The notes: generated from the sequence alone by a model not told the origin. DNA of 64,000 bases from Sphingomonas sp. (GCF_019635455.1 NZ_JAHBZJ010000006.1:1-64000), one strand, 5' to 3'; positions 20,111 through 28,625 are shown, numbered from the stretch's first letter. Made by a program: numbers and translations.

Positions 20111-20320
20111 TCATGCCGGCGCGCGACCCGCGATATGGTGCAGGATCTCACGCCTGCGCGTGTCGCTCGCGCCCGACCATTCGGCAATTTCCCCGATCGT
20201 CCGGCGACACCCCTGGCACAGCCGGTCCGGTCCGATACGACAGATCGCGACACAGGGGCTCTGCACCCCCGGCAGCGGCGTGAATTCGAGGAAATCGTCG
20301 GCGTCGCCCGACGCGGTCAC
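20111..20320 (-). CDS. DUF1289 small Cys-cluster protein
   Basis: 69 residues with four conserved cysteines (C23, C27, C35, C38) in SPCVAICRIGPDRLCQGC, then RTIGEIAEW, the DUF1289 signature. The cysteines suggest a bound metal or Fe-S site; no function is established that I can name. The start is GTG at 20320 and overlaps the TGA of the rhlE gene (GTGA), so translation is coupled to the helicase gene. Confidence 0.88.
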   Translation of the reverse strand: MTASGDADDFLEFTPLPGVQSPCVAICRIGPDRLCQGCRRTIGEIAEWSGASDTRRREILHHIAGRAPA

Positions 20321-21732
20321 GCCGGGATCGTGAAGTTCAGGAAATCGGGAACCGGGCCGTTCCAGCCGCCGTCATCGGGACCGTGACCATCATGATGGTC
20401 ACGGTCGCGCCGCCGGTCCCGCTCGGGGCGGGGCGCGCGGGCAGCGGCCGGTGCGCGATGCGGTTCACGGTCACGGCGCGTTTCGCGCTCGGCAGGCGGC
20501 GCGTCGTCCTCCGGAACGGAGTCCTTCGCGGCCGGCTTGGCTTCGCCCTTCTTTTCGCCGGCCTTCTTGCCGCGACGCGCGCGGGGCTTGTCGTCGGTCG
20601 GCTCGGCAGCAGGTACGTCGCCGATCCGCTCGATCTTCTGCCCGGTCAGCTTCTCGATATTTTCGACCGCCTCGGCATCGGCGCTGGTGACCAGCGTGTA
20701 GGCGGTGCCGGTCGCCCCCGCGCGGCCGGTGCGGCCGATGCGGTGGACATAATCATCGGGATGCCAGGGCGCGTCGAAATTGAAGACGTGGCTGACGCCC
20801 TTGATGTCCAGCCCGCGCGCCGCGACGTCCGACGCGACCAGGATGTTCACGTCCCCGGTCTTGAACCGGTCGAGTTCGGCGAGCCGCGCCGGCTGGTCCA
20901 TGTCGCCATGGATCTCTGCCGAGCGGAAGCCATGTTTCTTCAGGCTCTTGTTCAGCTCGCGAACCGTCGTCTTGCGATTGCAGAAGATGATCGCGGTGCG
21001 CACATCCTCCGCGCCCAACAGGCGGCGCAGCGTCTCGCGCTTGCCGAACGCGCTGCTCGGCGCGGAAACCAGCCGCTGGGTGATGTTGATATTGGTGGTC
21101 GCGGGGCGCGCGACCTCGATCGTCTTGGGGTTCGTCAGGAACCGGTCGGCCAGCTTCTTGATCGGCGGCGGCATCGTCGCGGAGAAGAGAAGCGTCTGGC
21201 GATTGGCGGGCAGCTTCGTGCAGATATTCTCGATATCGGGGATGAACCCCATGTCGAGCATCCGGTCCGCCTCGTCGATCACCAACAGGTTGCACCCGGT
21301 CAGCAGGATCTTCCCCCGCTCGAACAGGTCCATCAGCCGGCCGGGCGTGGCGATCAGCACATCGACGCCCTTTTCCAGCGCCTTGACCTGATCGCCCATC
21401 TGCACGCCACCGATCAGCAGCGCCATCGACAGCTTGTGATGCTTTCCGTATTTTTCGAAATTCTCGGCGACCTGCACCGCCAGCTCGCGGGTGGGCTCCA
21501 GAATCAGGCTGCGCGGCATCCGCGCCCTGCTGCGCCCTTCGGCCAGCACATCGATCATCGGCAGCACGAAGCTGGCGGTCTTGCCGGTGCCGGTCTGGGC
21601 GATGCCGATCAGGTCGCGCATCATCAGCACCGGCGGGATCGCCTGGCGTTGAATGGGGGTCGGTTCGGTATAGCCGGCCTCTGTGACGGCCTTCAGCAAT
21701 TCGTCAGAGAGGCCGAGATCGGCAAAGCTCAT
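20317..21732 (-). CDS. rhlE: DEAD-box RNA helicase, RhlE type
   Basis: 471 residues. All helicase motifs are present: PTPIQRQAIP (Q motif), AQTGTGKT (Walker A), PTRELA, TPGRL, VIDEADRMLD, FSAT, and HRIGRTGRAG. A basic, disordered tail from about residue 375, rich in Arg, Lys, Pro and Asp with a His-Asp run, is typical of RhlE proteins and binds RNA. Role: ATP-dependent RNA remodelling in ribosome assembly, mRNA decay or cold adaptation. It is followed without a gap by the DUF1289 gene. Confidence 0.93.
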   Translation of the reverse strand: MSFADLGLSDELLKAVTEAGYTEPTPIQRQAIPPVLMMRDLIGIAQTGTGKTASFVLPMIDVLAEGRSRARMPRSLILEPTRELAVQVAENFEKYGKHHKLSMALLIGGVQMGDQVKALEKGVDVLIATPGRLMDLFERGKILLTGCNLLVIDEADRMLDMGFIPDIENICTKLPANRQTLLFSATMPPPIKKLADRFLTNPKTIEVARPATTNINITQRLVSAPSSAFGKRETLRRLLGAEDVRTAIIFCNRKTTVRELNKSLKKHGFRSAEIHGDMDQPARLAELDRFKTGDVNILVASDVAARGLDIKGVSHVFNFDAPWHPDDYVHRIGRTGRAGATGTAYTLVTSADAEAVENIEKLTGQKIERIGDVPAAEPTDDKPRARRGKKAGEKKGEAKPAAKDSVPEDDAPPAERETRRDREPHRAPAAARAPRPERDRRRDRDHHDGHGPDDGGWNGPVPDFLNFTIPA

Positions 21733-21821
21733 CCAGATGTCCGGAAAATATGCAGGCGACAGGCCCGCCTAACCCCGGCGCGCATCGGAGAAATGCGCCC
21801 GAAAGTCAAGGTTGGAAGGGG

Positions 21822-22307
21822 TCAACGCTCGGGAATCAGGGTGCGGAACGCCTGAATCCTGCATTCGCCGCCCGAACGGGAGCGGAACACGTCGCGCTTC
21901 GCGCAGACCATCCCGTCCTTGGTCGGGCGGACATAGAAGCCCGAATAGAAATCGAGCGACGGGCATTCGCGGCCCAGCTTCGCGCGCACGCGGCGCCCGC
22001 CGGCCAGCACCAGGTCCACGCTGTCGGCGCGGGTGATCGCGGCGCCGCTCACCGCCTCCATCCGCACGCATTTGTCGGCATCCCGCTCGACCCAGGTGAT
22101 CGGCGGCAGCGGCGCGGCCGGGGCCGACACGCGGCGCGCGGCATCCGGGCCGGGGATGCGGATGACGATATGCTGCTGGATGCGAATCTGCGTTACCCGG
22201 CCGGGGGCCGGATCGGGCGGCACGGCAAGTCCCTCTGCCCCCATCGGCGGCAGAAAGAATGCAGTGATCGCGGCAAGCAGTTCGTTCACCATGAAGATGT
22301 GCCTCAT
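21822..22307 (-). CDS. exported Cys-containing protein, not recognised
   Basis: 161 residues from the ATG at 22307 (a second ATG at 22292 is possible). The N-terminus MVNELLAAITAFFLPP is hydrophobic and may be a signal peptide or membrane anchor. The rest is soluble, with four cysteines (DKCVRM, RECPS, MVCAK, GECRI) that could make two disulfides, and a C-terminal FRSRSGGECRIQAFRTL block. I do not recognise a named domain. It is divergent from the FAD oxidase gene and 89 bases upstream of rhlE on the same strand. Confidence 0.75.
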   Translation of the reverse strand: MRHIFMVNELLAAITAFFLPPMGAEGLAVPPDPAPGRVTQIRIQQHIVIRIPGPDAARRVSAPAAPLPPITWVERDADKCVRMEAVSGAAITRADSVDLVLAGGRRVRAKLGRECPSLDFYSGFYVRPTKDGMVCAKRDVFRSRSGGECRIQAFRTLIPER

Positions 22308-22370
22308 AACGGCATCGTTTGAACAGTGGATGAATTGCCGCGCGCCATCCCGCCATGGTACCGGCGCGGC

Positions 22371-23816
22371 ATGAACGAACAGCAGCGACAACTGGTGGCC
22401 CGGGCGGTCGAACGGTTCGGAGCAAAGGTCGCGGTGACCGATCCGGACGCGATTCGCCCGTGGCTGACCGATTGGCGCGGACGCTATCATGGCGCCGCGC
22501 CCGCGCTGCTTCAGCCGCAATCGACCGATCAGGCGGCGGCGCTGGTCGCACTCGCGGCGCAGCATGGCGTGGCGCTGGTGCCGCAGGGGGGGAATACCGG
22601 CATGGTCGGCGGCGCGACTCCGCCCGCCGACGGATCGGCGCTGATCCTGTCGACCCGGCGGATGAACGCGATTCGCCGCATCGATGCCGGCGCCGGGCTG
22701 GCGGTGGCGGAGGCGGGGGTGATCCTCGCCGAGCTGCACGGCGCGGCGATCGCGGCGGGGCAGCGCTTTCCCCTGACGCTGGGCGCGCGGGGCAGCGCGA
22801 CGATCGGCGGCCTCGTCTCCACCAACGCCGGCGGCACGCAGGTGCTGCGTTTCGGGACGATGCGGGCGCTGGTGCTGGGGGTGGAGGCGGTGTTGCCGGA
22901 CGGCAGCATCCATGACGGCCTGGCCCCGCTCAAGAAGGACAATCGCGGCTATGATCTCACTCAGCTGCTGATCGGGGCGGAGGGGACGCTGGGCCTGGTC
23001 ACCGCCGCGACGCTCCGGCTCGTTCCGGCGGTGGCGGCGCGGGCGGTCGCGTGGGTGGGCGTCGAAACGCCACACGCCGCGCTCGCCCTGCTCCGCCTGT
23101 TCGAACGCGCGGGGGAGGTGGTCGAGAGTTTCGAGGTCGTTCCGGCGCATTCGCTCGACCTGGTGCTGCGCCACATCCCGGACACCCGCGCGCCGCTCGC
23201 CGGATCGCACCCCTGGCACGTGCTGGTCGAGGCGGTGGCGAGCGCGCCCGGCGATCGCGATCCCGGGGCGCTGATCGAAACCGTGCTGGCCGGCGCGCTG
23301 GATGCGGGCCTGATCCGCGACGCCGCGCTGGCGGCGAGCGAGGCGCAGGCCGAGTCCTTCTGGAAGCTGCGCGATTCGATTTCGGAGGCGGAACGCGCCG
23401 ACGGGCCGGCGCTTCAGCACGACATCTCGGTCCCGGTCGCGGCGATGCCCGATTTCATGATCGACGGCGCGCGCGCGGTAGAGGCGCGCTTTCCCGGCAC
23501 CAGCGCGGGGGCGTTCGGCCATCTGGGCGACGGCAATGTCCATTTCCATGTGCGCGCGCCCCGTGGCAGCCCCGCCGACTGGGCAGCGGCGGCGAGCGGC
23601 ACGATCAGCCCGTTCGTCCACGACCTGGTGGTCGCGGCGGGGGGATCGATCTCCGCCGAACATGGCATCGGCCAGATGAAGCGCGACGAGCTGGCGCGCC
23701 TGTCCTCGCCCGCCCGCATGCACGCCCTCGCCGCGATCAAGCGGGCGTTCGATCCGGCCGGGCTGTTCAATCCGGGGAAACTGGTTACCCTTGCGCAGGA
23801 CGGCGTGCGTCAATAG
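22371..23816 (+). CDS. FAD-linked D-2-hydroxyacid dehydrogenase (GlcD / D2HGDH family)
   Basis: 481 residues. The FAD-binding PCMH domain has QGGNTGMVGGATP and LTLGARGSATIGGLVSTNAGG; the C-terminal domain has FGHLGDGNVHFHV (metal-binding histidines) and SAEHGIGQMKRDEL. This set fits the D-2-hydroxyglutarate dehydrogenase/D-lactate dehydrogenase group, which oxidises D-2-hydroxyacids and passes electrons to an electron-transfer protein or quinone. D-2-hydroxyglutarate is the best guess. The ATG at 22371 was chosen over one 45 bases upstream that adds no conserved sequence. Confidence 0.88.
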   Translation: MNEQQRQLVARAVERFGAKVAVTDPDAIRPWLTDWRGRYHGAAPALLQPQSTDQAAALVALAAQHGVALVPQGGNTGMVGGATPPADGSALILSTRRMNAIRRIDAGAGLAVAEAGVILAELHGAAIAAGQRFPLTLGARGSATIGGLVSTNAGGTQVLRFGTMRALVLGVEAVLPDGSIHDGLAPLKKDNRGYDLTQLLIGAEGTLGLVTAATLRLVPAVAARAVAWVGVETPHAALALLRLFERAGEVVESFEVVPAHSLDLVLRHIPDTRAPLAGSHPWHVLVEAVASAPGDRDPGALIETVLAGALDAGLIRDAALAASEAQAESFWKLRDSISEAERADGPALQHDISVPVAAMPDFMIDGARAVEARFPGTSAGAFGHLGDGNVHFHVRAPRGSPADWAAAASGTISPFVHDLVVAAGGSISAEHGIGQMKRDELARLSSPARMHALAAIKRAFDPAGLFNPGKLVTLAQDGVRQ

Positions 23817-23847
23817 ACCGCGCGCATTCGAATCCCAGGAGAAGACG

Positions 23848-24624
23848 ATGGCCACCGCGCCGCAGACCCAAGGCCTTCCGCTGTTCTATAACGACCTTCA
23901 GCCGCTTTCGAGCGAGGCGCACGCCGATTTCAAGGCGCGCACCGTCACCTCGGCGCCGTTCATGGCGAAGCAGCATGCGATTCCGCTGACGGTCGAGGAA
24001 TTCCCGCTGGTGCAGCGTTTCATGCCGATCGTGTTCTCCGTCGGCGATGAGCCGGTTCCGCTCGCGCTGATGGGGCTGAACGAGGGGGTGAACGTCTTTT
24101 TCGACGACGCCGGCAACATCAAGGAAGGTCTCGAAATCTACCTTCCGGCCTATGCGCGCCGCTACCCGTATCTTCTCGCCAAGCTGCGTCCCGATGCCGA
24201 GGAGCTGTCGCTCTGCTTCGATCCGACGTCCGACATGATCGGTGCGTTCGACGAGGGGCAGGCGCTGTTCGAGGACGGCAAGCCCACCGAGCTGGTCCAG
24301 CAGATCCTGAAATTCAACGAGGATTTCGAGATTGCCGGGCAAAAGACCGGCGCGTTCGTCAAGGAGCTGAAGGACCAGGGACTGCTGATGGACGGTGAGG
24401 TCGCGATCCAGGCCGAGGGCGAGGAACAGCCCCATGTCTATCGTGGCTTCCAGATGGTCGATGAGAACAAGCTCAACGAACTGCGCGGCGACCAGCTGCG
24501 CAAGATGGCACAGAACGGCATGTTGCCGCTGATCTATGCGCATCTCTTCTCGCTGGGCCTGATGCGCGACATCTTCGCCCGCCAGATGCAGGCCGGTTTC
24601 GCGCCGCCGCAGCCGGCGGCCTGA
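23848..24624 (+). CDS. SapC-family protein
   Basis: 258 residues. FYNDLQPLSSEAHADF at the N-terminus and FPLVQRFMPIVFS with YPYLLAKL in the middle match the SapC family, named after a gene of the Caulobacter/Campylobacter S-layer regions but widespread beside TonB-dependent receptors. No signal peptide or membrane segment is seen, so it is cytoplasmic or peripheral. The biochemical role is unknown. The ATG has CAGGAGA upstream. It is followed four bases later by a cytochrome b561 gene. Confidence 0.88.
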   Translation: MATAPQTQGLPLFYNDLQPLSSEAHADFKARTVTSAPFMAKQHAIPLTVEEFPLVQRFMPIVFSVGDEPVPLALMGLNEGVNVFFDDAGNIKEGLEIYLPAYARRYPYLLAKLRPDAEELSLCFDPTSDMIGAFDEGQALFEDGKPTELVQQILKFNEDFEIAGQKTGAFVKELKDQGLLMDGEVAIQAEGEEQPHVYRGFQMVDENKLNELRGDQLRKMAQNGMLPLIYAHLFSLGLMRDIFARQMQAGFAPPQPAA

Positions 24625-24628
24625 GCCG

Positions 24629-25180
24629 ATGGCCGCGGCGTTCCGCAGCGATCGCTACACCAGCGTCGCGATCGCGCTTCACTGGACCCTCGCGGCCCTC
24701 ATTCTGTTCAACCTGTTCGTGGGGATCGGGCATGATGCCCTTCCGCGCGACTGGGCGCTGATGCCCGCGCACAAGGCGGTCGGCATCCTGGTGCTGGCGC
24801 TCAGTCTGGTGCGTCTGGGCTGGCGGCTGGCGCATCGCGCGCCCGATTTCGCGCCCGGCGTCCAGCCCTGGGAAAGGCTGGTCGCGAAGGTCACCCACTG
24901 GACCTTCTACGCGCTGATGATCGTCGTTCCGCTGACCGGGTGGATGCTGGTGTCCGGCGCGAAGACGCCGCGGCCCTTCTCGTTCTTCGGGCTGTTCGAC
25001 GTTCCCTTCCTCCCCGTCGGCCGCGCCGGCGGCGGATTCGGCCATGAGGCGCATGAGGTGCTGGGCTATGCGATGGCTGCGCTGGTCGCGCTCCACGTCG
25101 CGGCCGCGCTCTGGCACCAGTTCGGTCGGCGGGACGGAACGCTTGGCCGTATGATTCCCGCCCTGAAACGGGGGGCTTAG
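24629..25180 (+). CDS. cytochrome b561
   Basis: 183 residues with four membrane helices. The conserved heme-ligand histidines are present: H19 in AIALHWTLA, then HKAVG, the VTHWTFYALM helix and the VALHVAAAL helix. This is the small prokaryotic b561 family (YodB-like), which moves electrons from quinol across or within the inner membrane. It lies four bases after the SapC-type gene and is probably co-transcribed. Confidence 0.92.
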   Translation: MAAAFRSDRYTSVAIALHWTLAALILFNLFVGIGHDALPRDWALMPAHKAVGILVLALSLVRLGWRLAHRAPDFAPGVQPWERLVAKVTHWTFYALMIVVPLTGWMLVSGAKTPRPFSFFGLFDVPFLPVGRAGGGFGHEAHEVLGYAMAALVALHVAAALWHQFGRRDGTLGRMIPALKRGA

Positions 25181-25221
25181 CGGTCGTCGCCACTCGGTTC
25201 GTCGCATTTGCGATTGTGGCC

Positions 25222-25250
25222 TTGAAGCAACGGTCAAGCCTGCATATATT
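25222..25250 (+). promoter_or_regulatory. sigma-70-type promoter of the small RNA
   Basis: TTGAAG at 25222-25227 and TATATT at 25245-25250 are separated by exactly 17 bases. This is the best-looking promoter in the window and points to a transcript starting near 25257. Confidence 0.65.
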
Positions 25251-25256
25251 CGACTT

Positions 25257-25361
25257 GTACGGTTTCCGTGTCCCCCCTTTCGCGGAACCGTGCGGCACGC
25301 CTGCGGGCGTGTCTCCTCCCTGAACCTTGGCCGCCCGGTGGCAACACCGGGCGGTTTTTTT
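25257..25361 (+). ncRNA. putative stand-alone small RNA with exposed C-rich loops
   Basis: About 105 nt between a good promoter and a strong intrinsic terminator, with no convincing reading frame. Predicted parts: hairpin 1 (25259-25268 with 25283-25291, one bulge) whose 14-base loop carries CCCCCCTTT; hairpin 2, CACGCC-TGCG-GGCGTG (25296-25311); a single-stranded linker holding CTCCTCCC (25313-25320); and the terminator hairpin. The two C-rich stretches are complementary to Shine-Dalgarno sequences, as in alphaproteobacterial regulators of the CcsR/alpha-r14 kind. The convergent gene on the other strand excludes an mRNA leader. The family is not recognised. Confidence 0.65.
25331..25361 (+). 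terminator. intrinsic terminator of the small RNA
   Basis: CCGCCCGGTG (25331-25340), loop GCAA, CACCGGGCGG, then seven T residues. A perfect 10-bp stem. Confidence 0.92.
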
Positions 25362-25388
25362 ATGCCAACGAGGTACGGGTCGCGGCGG

Positions 25389-26228
25389 TCACTCTGCGGC
25401 GTCCGCCAGCGGCAGCGTCTCGTCCGCGACCGCATCCACCACCCGGCGCAGCAGCGCCACCGTGGCGTCGAACCCGGCACCCGGCTCGCGTTGGCGCCGG
25501 TCGAGATAGAGCGAGCGGTCGAACTCCAGCTGTATCGCGTGGATATTCGTCCCCGGATCGGCGTGGCGTGCCAGCACATATCCGCCGGCATAGGGCGTGT
25601 TGAGCGCGGTGCGGACGCCGGCGCTGTGTGCGCTCGCTTCGATCCGGCTCACGAATCGCGTTGCGGCGGCCCGTCCGAACCGGTCGCCGATCACCAGCCG
25701 CGCGCCACCCCGGGCCAGCGGCGGCATCGAATGGACATCGATCAGCACCGCGACCCCGAAGCGCGCCCGCGCCGCCGCCAGCGCATCGGCCAGCGCGGCG
25801 TGATAGGGGCGATGGTCCTTCCCGATCCGGGCGCGCACCTCTTCGTCCGAAAAGCGCCGCCGCCATAAGTCGGCGCCACCCACCCGGCGCGGGATCAGGC
25901 CCAGCCCGCTGCGCAGTTTCAGCGACATCGCGCCGTCGGGGATCGGGTCGGCGCCCTCGTCCACGCGGGGATCGCGCTCGGTCTCGGCGCGGTTCAGATC
26001 GATCCACGCCCGCGGACGCGTGGCGACGAACAGCGTTTCCGCCCCGCGTGCCGCCAGCGCCAGCGTATCGGCGTGCCGGTCCTCCAGCGCGATCAACGTC
26101 GCGGGCGCGACCCGCAACGCCGCGCGCAGTGCCAGCGGATAGTCGCGACCGGCATGCGGCACCGACAGCACGACTGGCGATGCCGGTTCGGCGGGTCCGT
26201 GGCGGTCATAGGGCGGCGCGCCGGTCAT
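25389..26228 (-). CDS. N-formylglutamate amidohydrolase family protein
   Basis: 279 residues. VLSVPHAGRDYP near the N-terminus, DRHADTLAL, and FGVAVLIDVHSMPP supply the metal-binding histidines and acids of the FGase family. The best-known member deformylates N-formylglutamate in histidine degradation, but no hut genes are nearby, so another N-acyl amino acid may be the substrate. The ATG at 26228 is used; an upstream in-frame start adds an unconserved leader that reaches the cpdR promoter. It is divergent from cpdR. Confidence 0.85.
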   Translation of the reverse strand: MTGAPPYDRHGPAEPASPVVLSVPHAGRDYPLALRAALRVAPATLIALEDRHADTLALAARGAETLFVATRPRAWIDLNRAETERDPRVDEGADPIPDGAMSLKLRSGLGLIPRRVGGADLWRRRFSDEEVRARIGKDHRPYHAALADALAAARARFGVAVLIDVHSMPPLARGGARLVIGDRFGRAAATRFVSRIEASAHSAGVRTALNTPYAGGYVLARHADPGTNIHAIQLEFDRSLYLDRRQREPGAGFDATVALLRRVVDAVADETLPLADAAE

Positions 26229-26361
26229 GCCGGCCAAGTCTATGCGTCGATATGCGGGCGGGCAACGCCCCGCGCGGCTGGAAAATCTTAAGCTGTTCGC
26301 GCATAAGGTGCCGGCTGGCGGGGCAAGCGCGGCGACGGGGCTGCGCGGTGAGGGAGCGCGC

Positions 26362-26739
26362 ATGATCAGGATTCTTCTGGCCGAGGACGACCGGGTGATG
26401 CGCGAATATCTGACGCGCGCGCTGGAACGTTCGGGCTATGCCGTGGTGGCGGTCGATCGCGGCACCGCCGCCCTGCCGCTGATCGAGAGCGAATCGTTCG
26501 ACCTGCTGCTCAGCGACATCGTGATGCCGGAGATGGACGGCATCGAACTGGCGCAACGCGCGAGCGAGATCGCGCCGGGCATGCGCGTCATGTTCATCAC
26601 CGGCTTCGCGGCCGTCACGCTGAAGGCGGGGAAGCAGGTGCCACAGGCGCGGGTCCTGTCGAAACCGTTCCATCTGCGCGATCTGGTGCTGGAGGTCGAT
26701 CGCCTGTTCGAGAGCGAACAGGTACCCAGCAGCAATTGA
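26362..26739 (+). CDS. cpdR: CpdR response regulator, ClpXP adaptor-type
   Basis: 125 residues, a single receiver domain. ILLAEDDRVMREYL at the start, phospho-acceptor D52 in LLSDIVMPEMDGIELAQ, MFITGFAAVTLKAG and LSKPFHLRDLVLEVDRLFESE match CpdR nearly word for word. In Caulobacter the unphosphorylated form primes ClpXP for cell-cycle proteolysis, under control of the CckA-ChpT phosphorelay. ATG 26362 follows AGGGAG. It is divergent from the formylglutamate-amidohydrolase gene. Confidence 0.96.
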   Translation: MIRILLAEDDRVMREYLTRALERSGYAVVAVDRGTAALPLIESESFDLLLSDIVMPEMDGIELAQRASEIAPGMRVMFITGFAAVTLKAGKQVPQARVLSKPFHLRDLVLEVDRLFESEQVPSSN

Positions 26740-26751
26740 TCGTGACGGTGC

Positions 26752-26779
26752 TTGCATGGGGCGGATCGCCCCGCTAAAG
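26752..26779 (+). promoter_or_regulatory. putative promoter of tRNA-Val
   Basis: TTGCAT (26752-26757) and CTAAAG (26774-26779), 16 bases apart. The spacer contains the perfect inverted repeat GGGGCG-GAT-CGCCCC (26758-26772). The layout resembles alphaproteobacterial stable-RNA promoters and lies 44 bases before the tRNA. Confidence 0.5.
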
Positions 26780-26822
26780 CGCCGCTTCCCGAGATTCGCC
26801 GGTGGCCATGGCCGCCGGCAAC

Positions 26823-26897
26823 GGGCGCGTAGCTCAGTGGTAGAGCACTGTGTTGACATCGCAGGGGTCGCAAGTTCAATCCTTGCCGCGCCCACCA
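26823..26897 (+). tRNA. tRNA-Val (GAC)
   Basis: A full cloverleaf: acceptor GGGCGCG/CGCGCCC, D-arm GCTC...GAGC, anticodon stem CTGTG/CGCAG with loop TTGACAT and anticodon GAC at 26855-26857, T-arm GCAAG-TTCAATC-CTTGC, discriminator A and encoded CCA (26895-26897). It reads GUC and GUU valine codons. Confidence 0.96.
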
Positions 26898-26903
26898 TTG
26901 CAG

Positions 26904-26938
26904 AGGCCAGCTTTCCCCAGGGGTTAGCTGGCCTTTTT
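26904..26938 (+). terminator. intrinsic terminator of tRNA-Val
   Basis: AGGCCAGCT (26904-26912) pairs with AGCTGGCCT (26926-26934) around a 13-base loop, followed by T residues. It starts seven bases after the tRNA. The rest of 26740-27064 holds only the tRNA promoter and a plain leader before the amidase gene. Confidence 0.88.
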
Positions 26939-27064
26939 GCTGGCGCCGGGCCGGCGGAGCCTTGCCGGAGCAGGTGCGACGATCTCGCTGGCGACCCGAT
27001 TGGCCCCCTGTGAAACCGGTGCGTTGGCGGTGTTCGGCATGCCGCACCCGGTTTAGGAAGCGCC

Positions 27065-28615
27065 ATGACCGACCCTGTTTCGAGCACCGCCATCGCACTC
27101 ACGCGCAGGGAGTTGCTGGCCGCGCCGGTGCTGTTGTCTCCGGCCGCCGCGCTTGCCACGACCGGGGGCGGTATCTCGCCGCTGCTGCGCATGGATGCGG
27201 TGGACCTTGCCGCCGCCATCCGCCGGAGGGAGGTGTCGAGCCGCGATCTGATGGCGGCGCATCTCGCCCATGTCGATCGGCTGAATCCGCGGTTCAACGC
27301 GATCGTGTCGCGCGTGGATGGCGACCGGTTGATGAAGGCGGCGGCCGATTGCGACGCGGATGCGGTCGCGGGGCGGTTTCGCGGGCCACTGCACGGCTTT
27401 CCCCATGCGGTGAAGGATACCGCGCCCACGCGCGGCATCGCATCGACCCAGGGGACGCCGCTGCTGCGCGATTATGTGCCGACCGCCGATTCGCTGGTCG
27501 TTTCGCGGATGCGGGGGGCGGGGGCGCTTTTTGTCGGCAAGACCAATGTTCCTGAATTCGCGCTCGGCTCCCACACCTTCAATCCGGTGTTCGGGGTGAC
27601 ACGCAACGCATGGAATCCCGCCGTCACCGCCGGGGGAAGCAGCGGCGGCGCGGCGGTCGCGCTGGCGCTCAGGATGGTCCCGCTCGCCGATGGCAGCGAT
27701 TTCGGCGGATCGCTGCGCAACCCCGCCGGATGGAATAACATATTCGGGTTCCGCCCGTCCTTCGGGCGCGTTCCCTCGGTGCCGTCCAGCGATGTGTTCG
27801 GCCAGACCTTCGCGACCTCCGGGCCGATGGCGCGGCGCGTCCGCGACCTGGCCCTGCTCCTGTCGGTTCAGGCCGGTGCGGACGTCCGCTCGCCTTTCTC
27901 GCTTTCCGACGATCCGGTGGTCTTTGCCGGGTCGCTCGATCGCGAATGGCGGGGCCGGCGGATCGGCTGGCTTGGCGACCTGAATGGCGATCTGGCGATG
28001 GAGCCGGGGCTTCTCGACACCTGTCGGAACGCGCTGGCGGGGTTTCGCGCCATCGGCATGCAGGTCGAGGAGGCGCGGCTGTCGATGTCGGCGGCGGAGA
28101 TGTGGCGAACGGCGGTGACGCTGCGCCACTGGTCGGTGGGATCGGACCTCATGGACTTCTATGCCGATCCGGCGAAGCGCGCGCAGATGAAGCCGGAGGC
28201 GATCTGGGAGGTCGAGGGCTATCTCGCGCTGTCGGCGCGCCAGATCGCCGAAGCGTCGCAGGCGCGCTCGCGCCTCTATCAGGCGTTTCGCGAACTGTTC
28301 GAAACGTTCGATTTCGTGGTGCTGCCCAGCGCGCAGGTGTTTCCGTTCGATGTCGAGACGCGCTGGCCGCGCGAGATCGCCGGGCGGTCGATGGACAGCT
28401 ATCATCGCTGGATGGAGGTGACGCTTCCGGCGACGATGGCCGGTCTGCCGACACTGGCGGTTCCGGCCGGATTTGGCGGGCCACGCCGGCTGCCGATCGG
28501 GCTTCAGATCATCGGACCCACGCATGCCGATCTGGCGGTGCTGCAAGTCGGCCATGCCTATGAACAGGCGTCGCCATGGATCGCCGCGACGCTTCCGCCG
28601 GCCGTACGCGGCTGA
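27065..28615 (+). CDS. exported amidase-signature hydrolase
   Basis: 516 residues. The Ser-cisSer-Lys triad of the amidase signature family is visible: K117 in HGFPHAVKD, S192 in GGSSGG and S216 in FGGSLR, with the usual spacing of 24 between the serines. The N-terminus has LTRRELLAAPVLL, a twin-arginine export signal, so the enzyme is probably periplasmic. It hydrolyses an amide or short peptide bond; the substrate is not evident. It is followed ten bases later by a CoA-transferase gene. Confidence 0.9.
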   Translation: MTDPVSSTAIALTRRELLAAPVLLSPAAALATTGGGISPLLRMDAVDLAAAIRRREVSSRDLMAAHLAHVDRLNPRFNAIVSRVDGDRLMKAAADCDADAVAGRFRGPLHGFPHAVKDTAPTRGIASTQGTPLLRDYVPTADSLVVSRMRGAGALFVGKTNVPEFALGSHTFNPVFGVTRNAWNPAVTAGGSSGGAAVALALRMVPLADGSDFGGSLRNPAGWNNIFGFRPSFGRVPSVPSSDVFGQTFATSGPMARRVRDLALLLSVQAGADVRSPFSLSDDPVVFAGSLDREWRGRRIGWLGDLNGDLAMEPGLLDTCRNALAGFRAIGMQVEEARLSMSAAEMWRTAVTLRHWSVGSDLMDFYADPAKRAQMKPEAIWEVEGYLALSARQIAEASQARSRLYQAFRELFETFDFVVLPSAQVFPFDVETRWPREIAGRSMDSYHRWMEVTLPATMAGLPTLAVPAGFGGPRRLPIGLQIIGPTHADLAVLQVGHAYEQASPWIAATLPPAVRG

Positions 28616-28625
28616 ACGGGCGGCG

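Noticed and set aside
25268..25603. Reading frames across the small-RNA region
   Set aside because: They run through the terminator hairpin into the antisense of the amidohydrolase gene and have no ribosome site.
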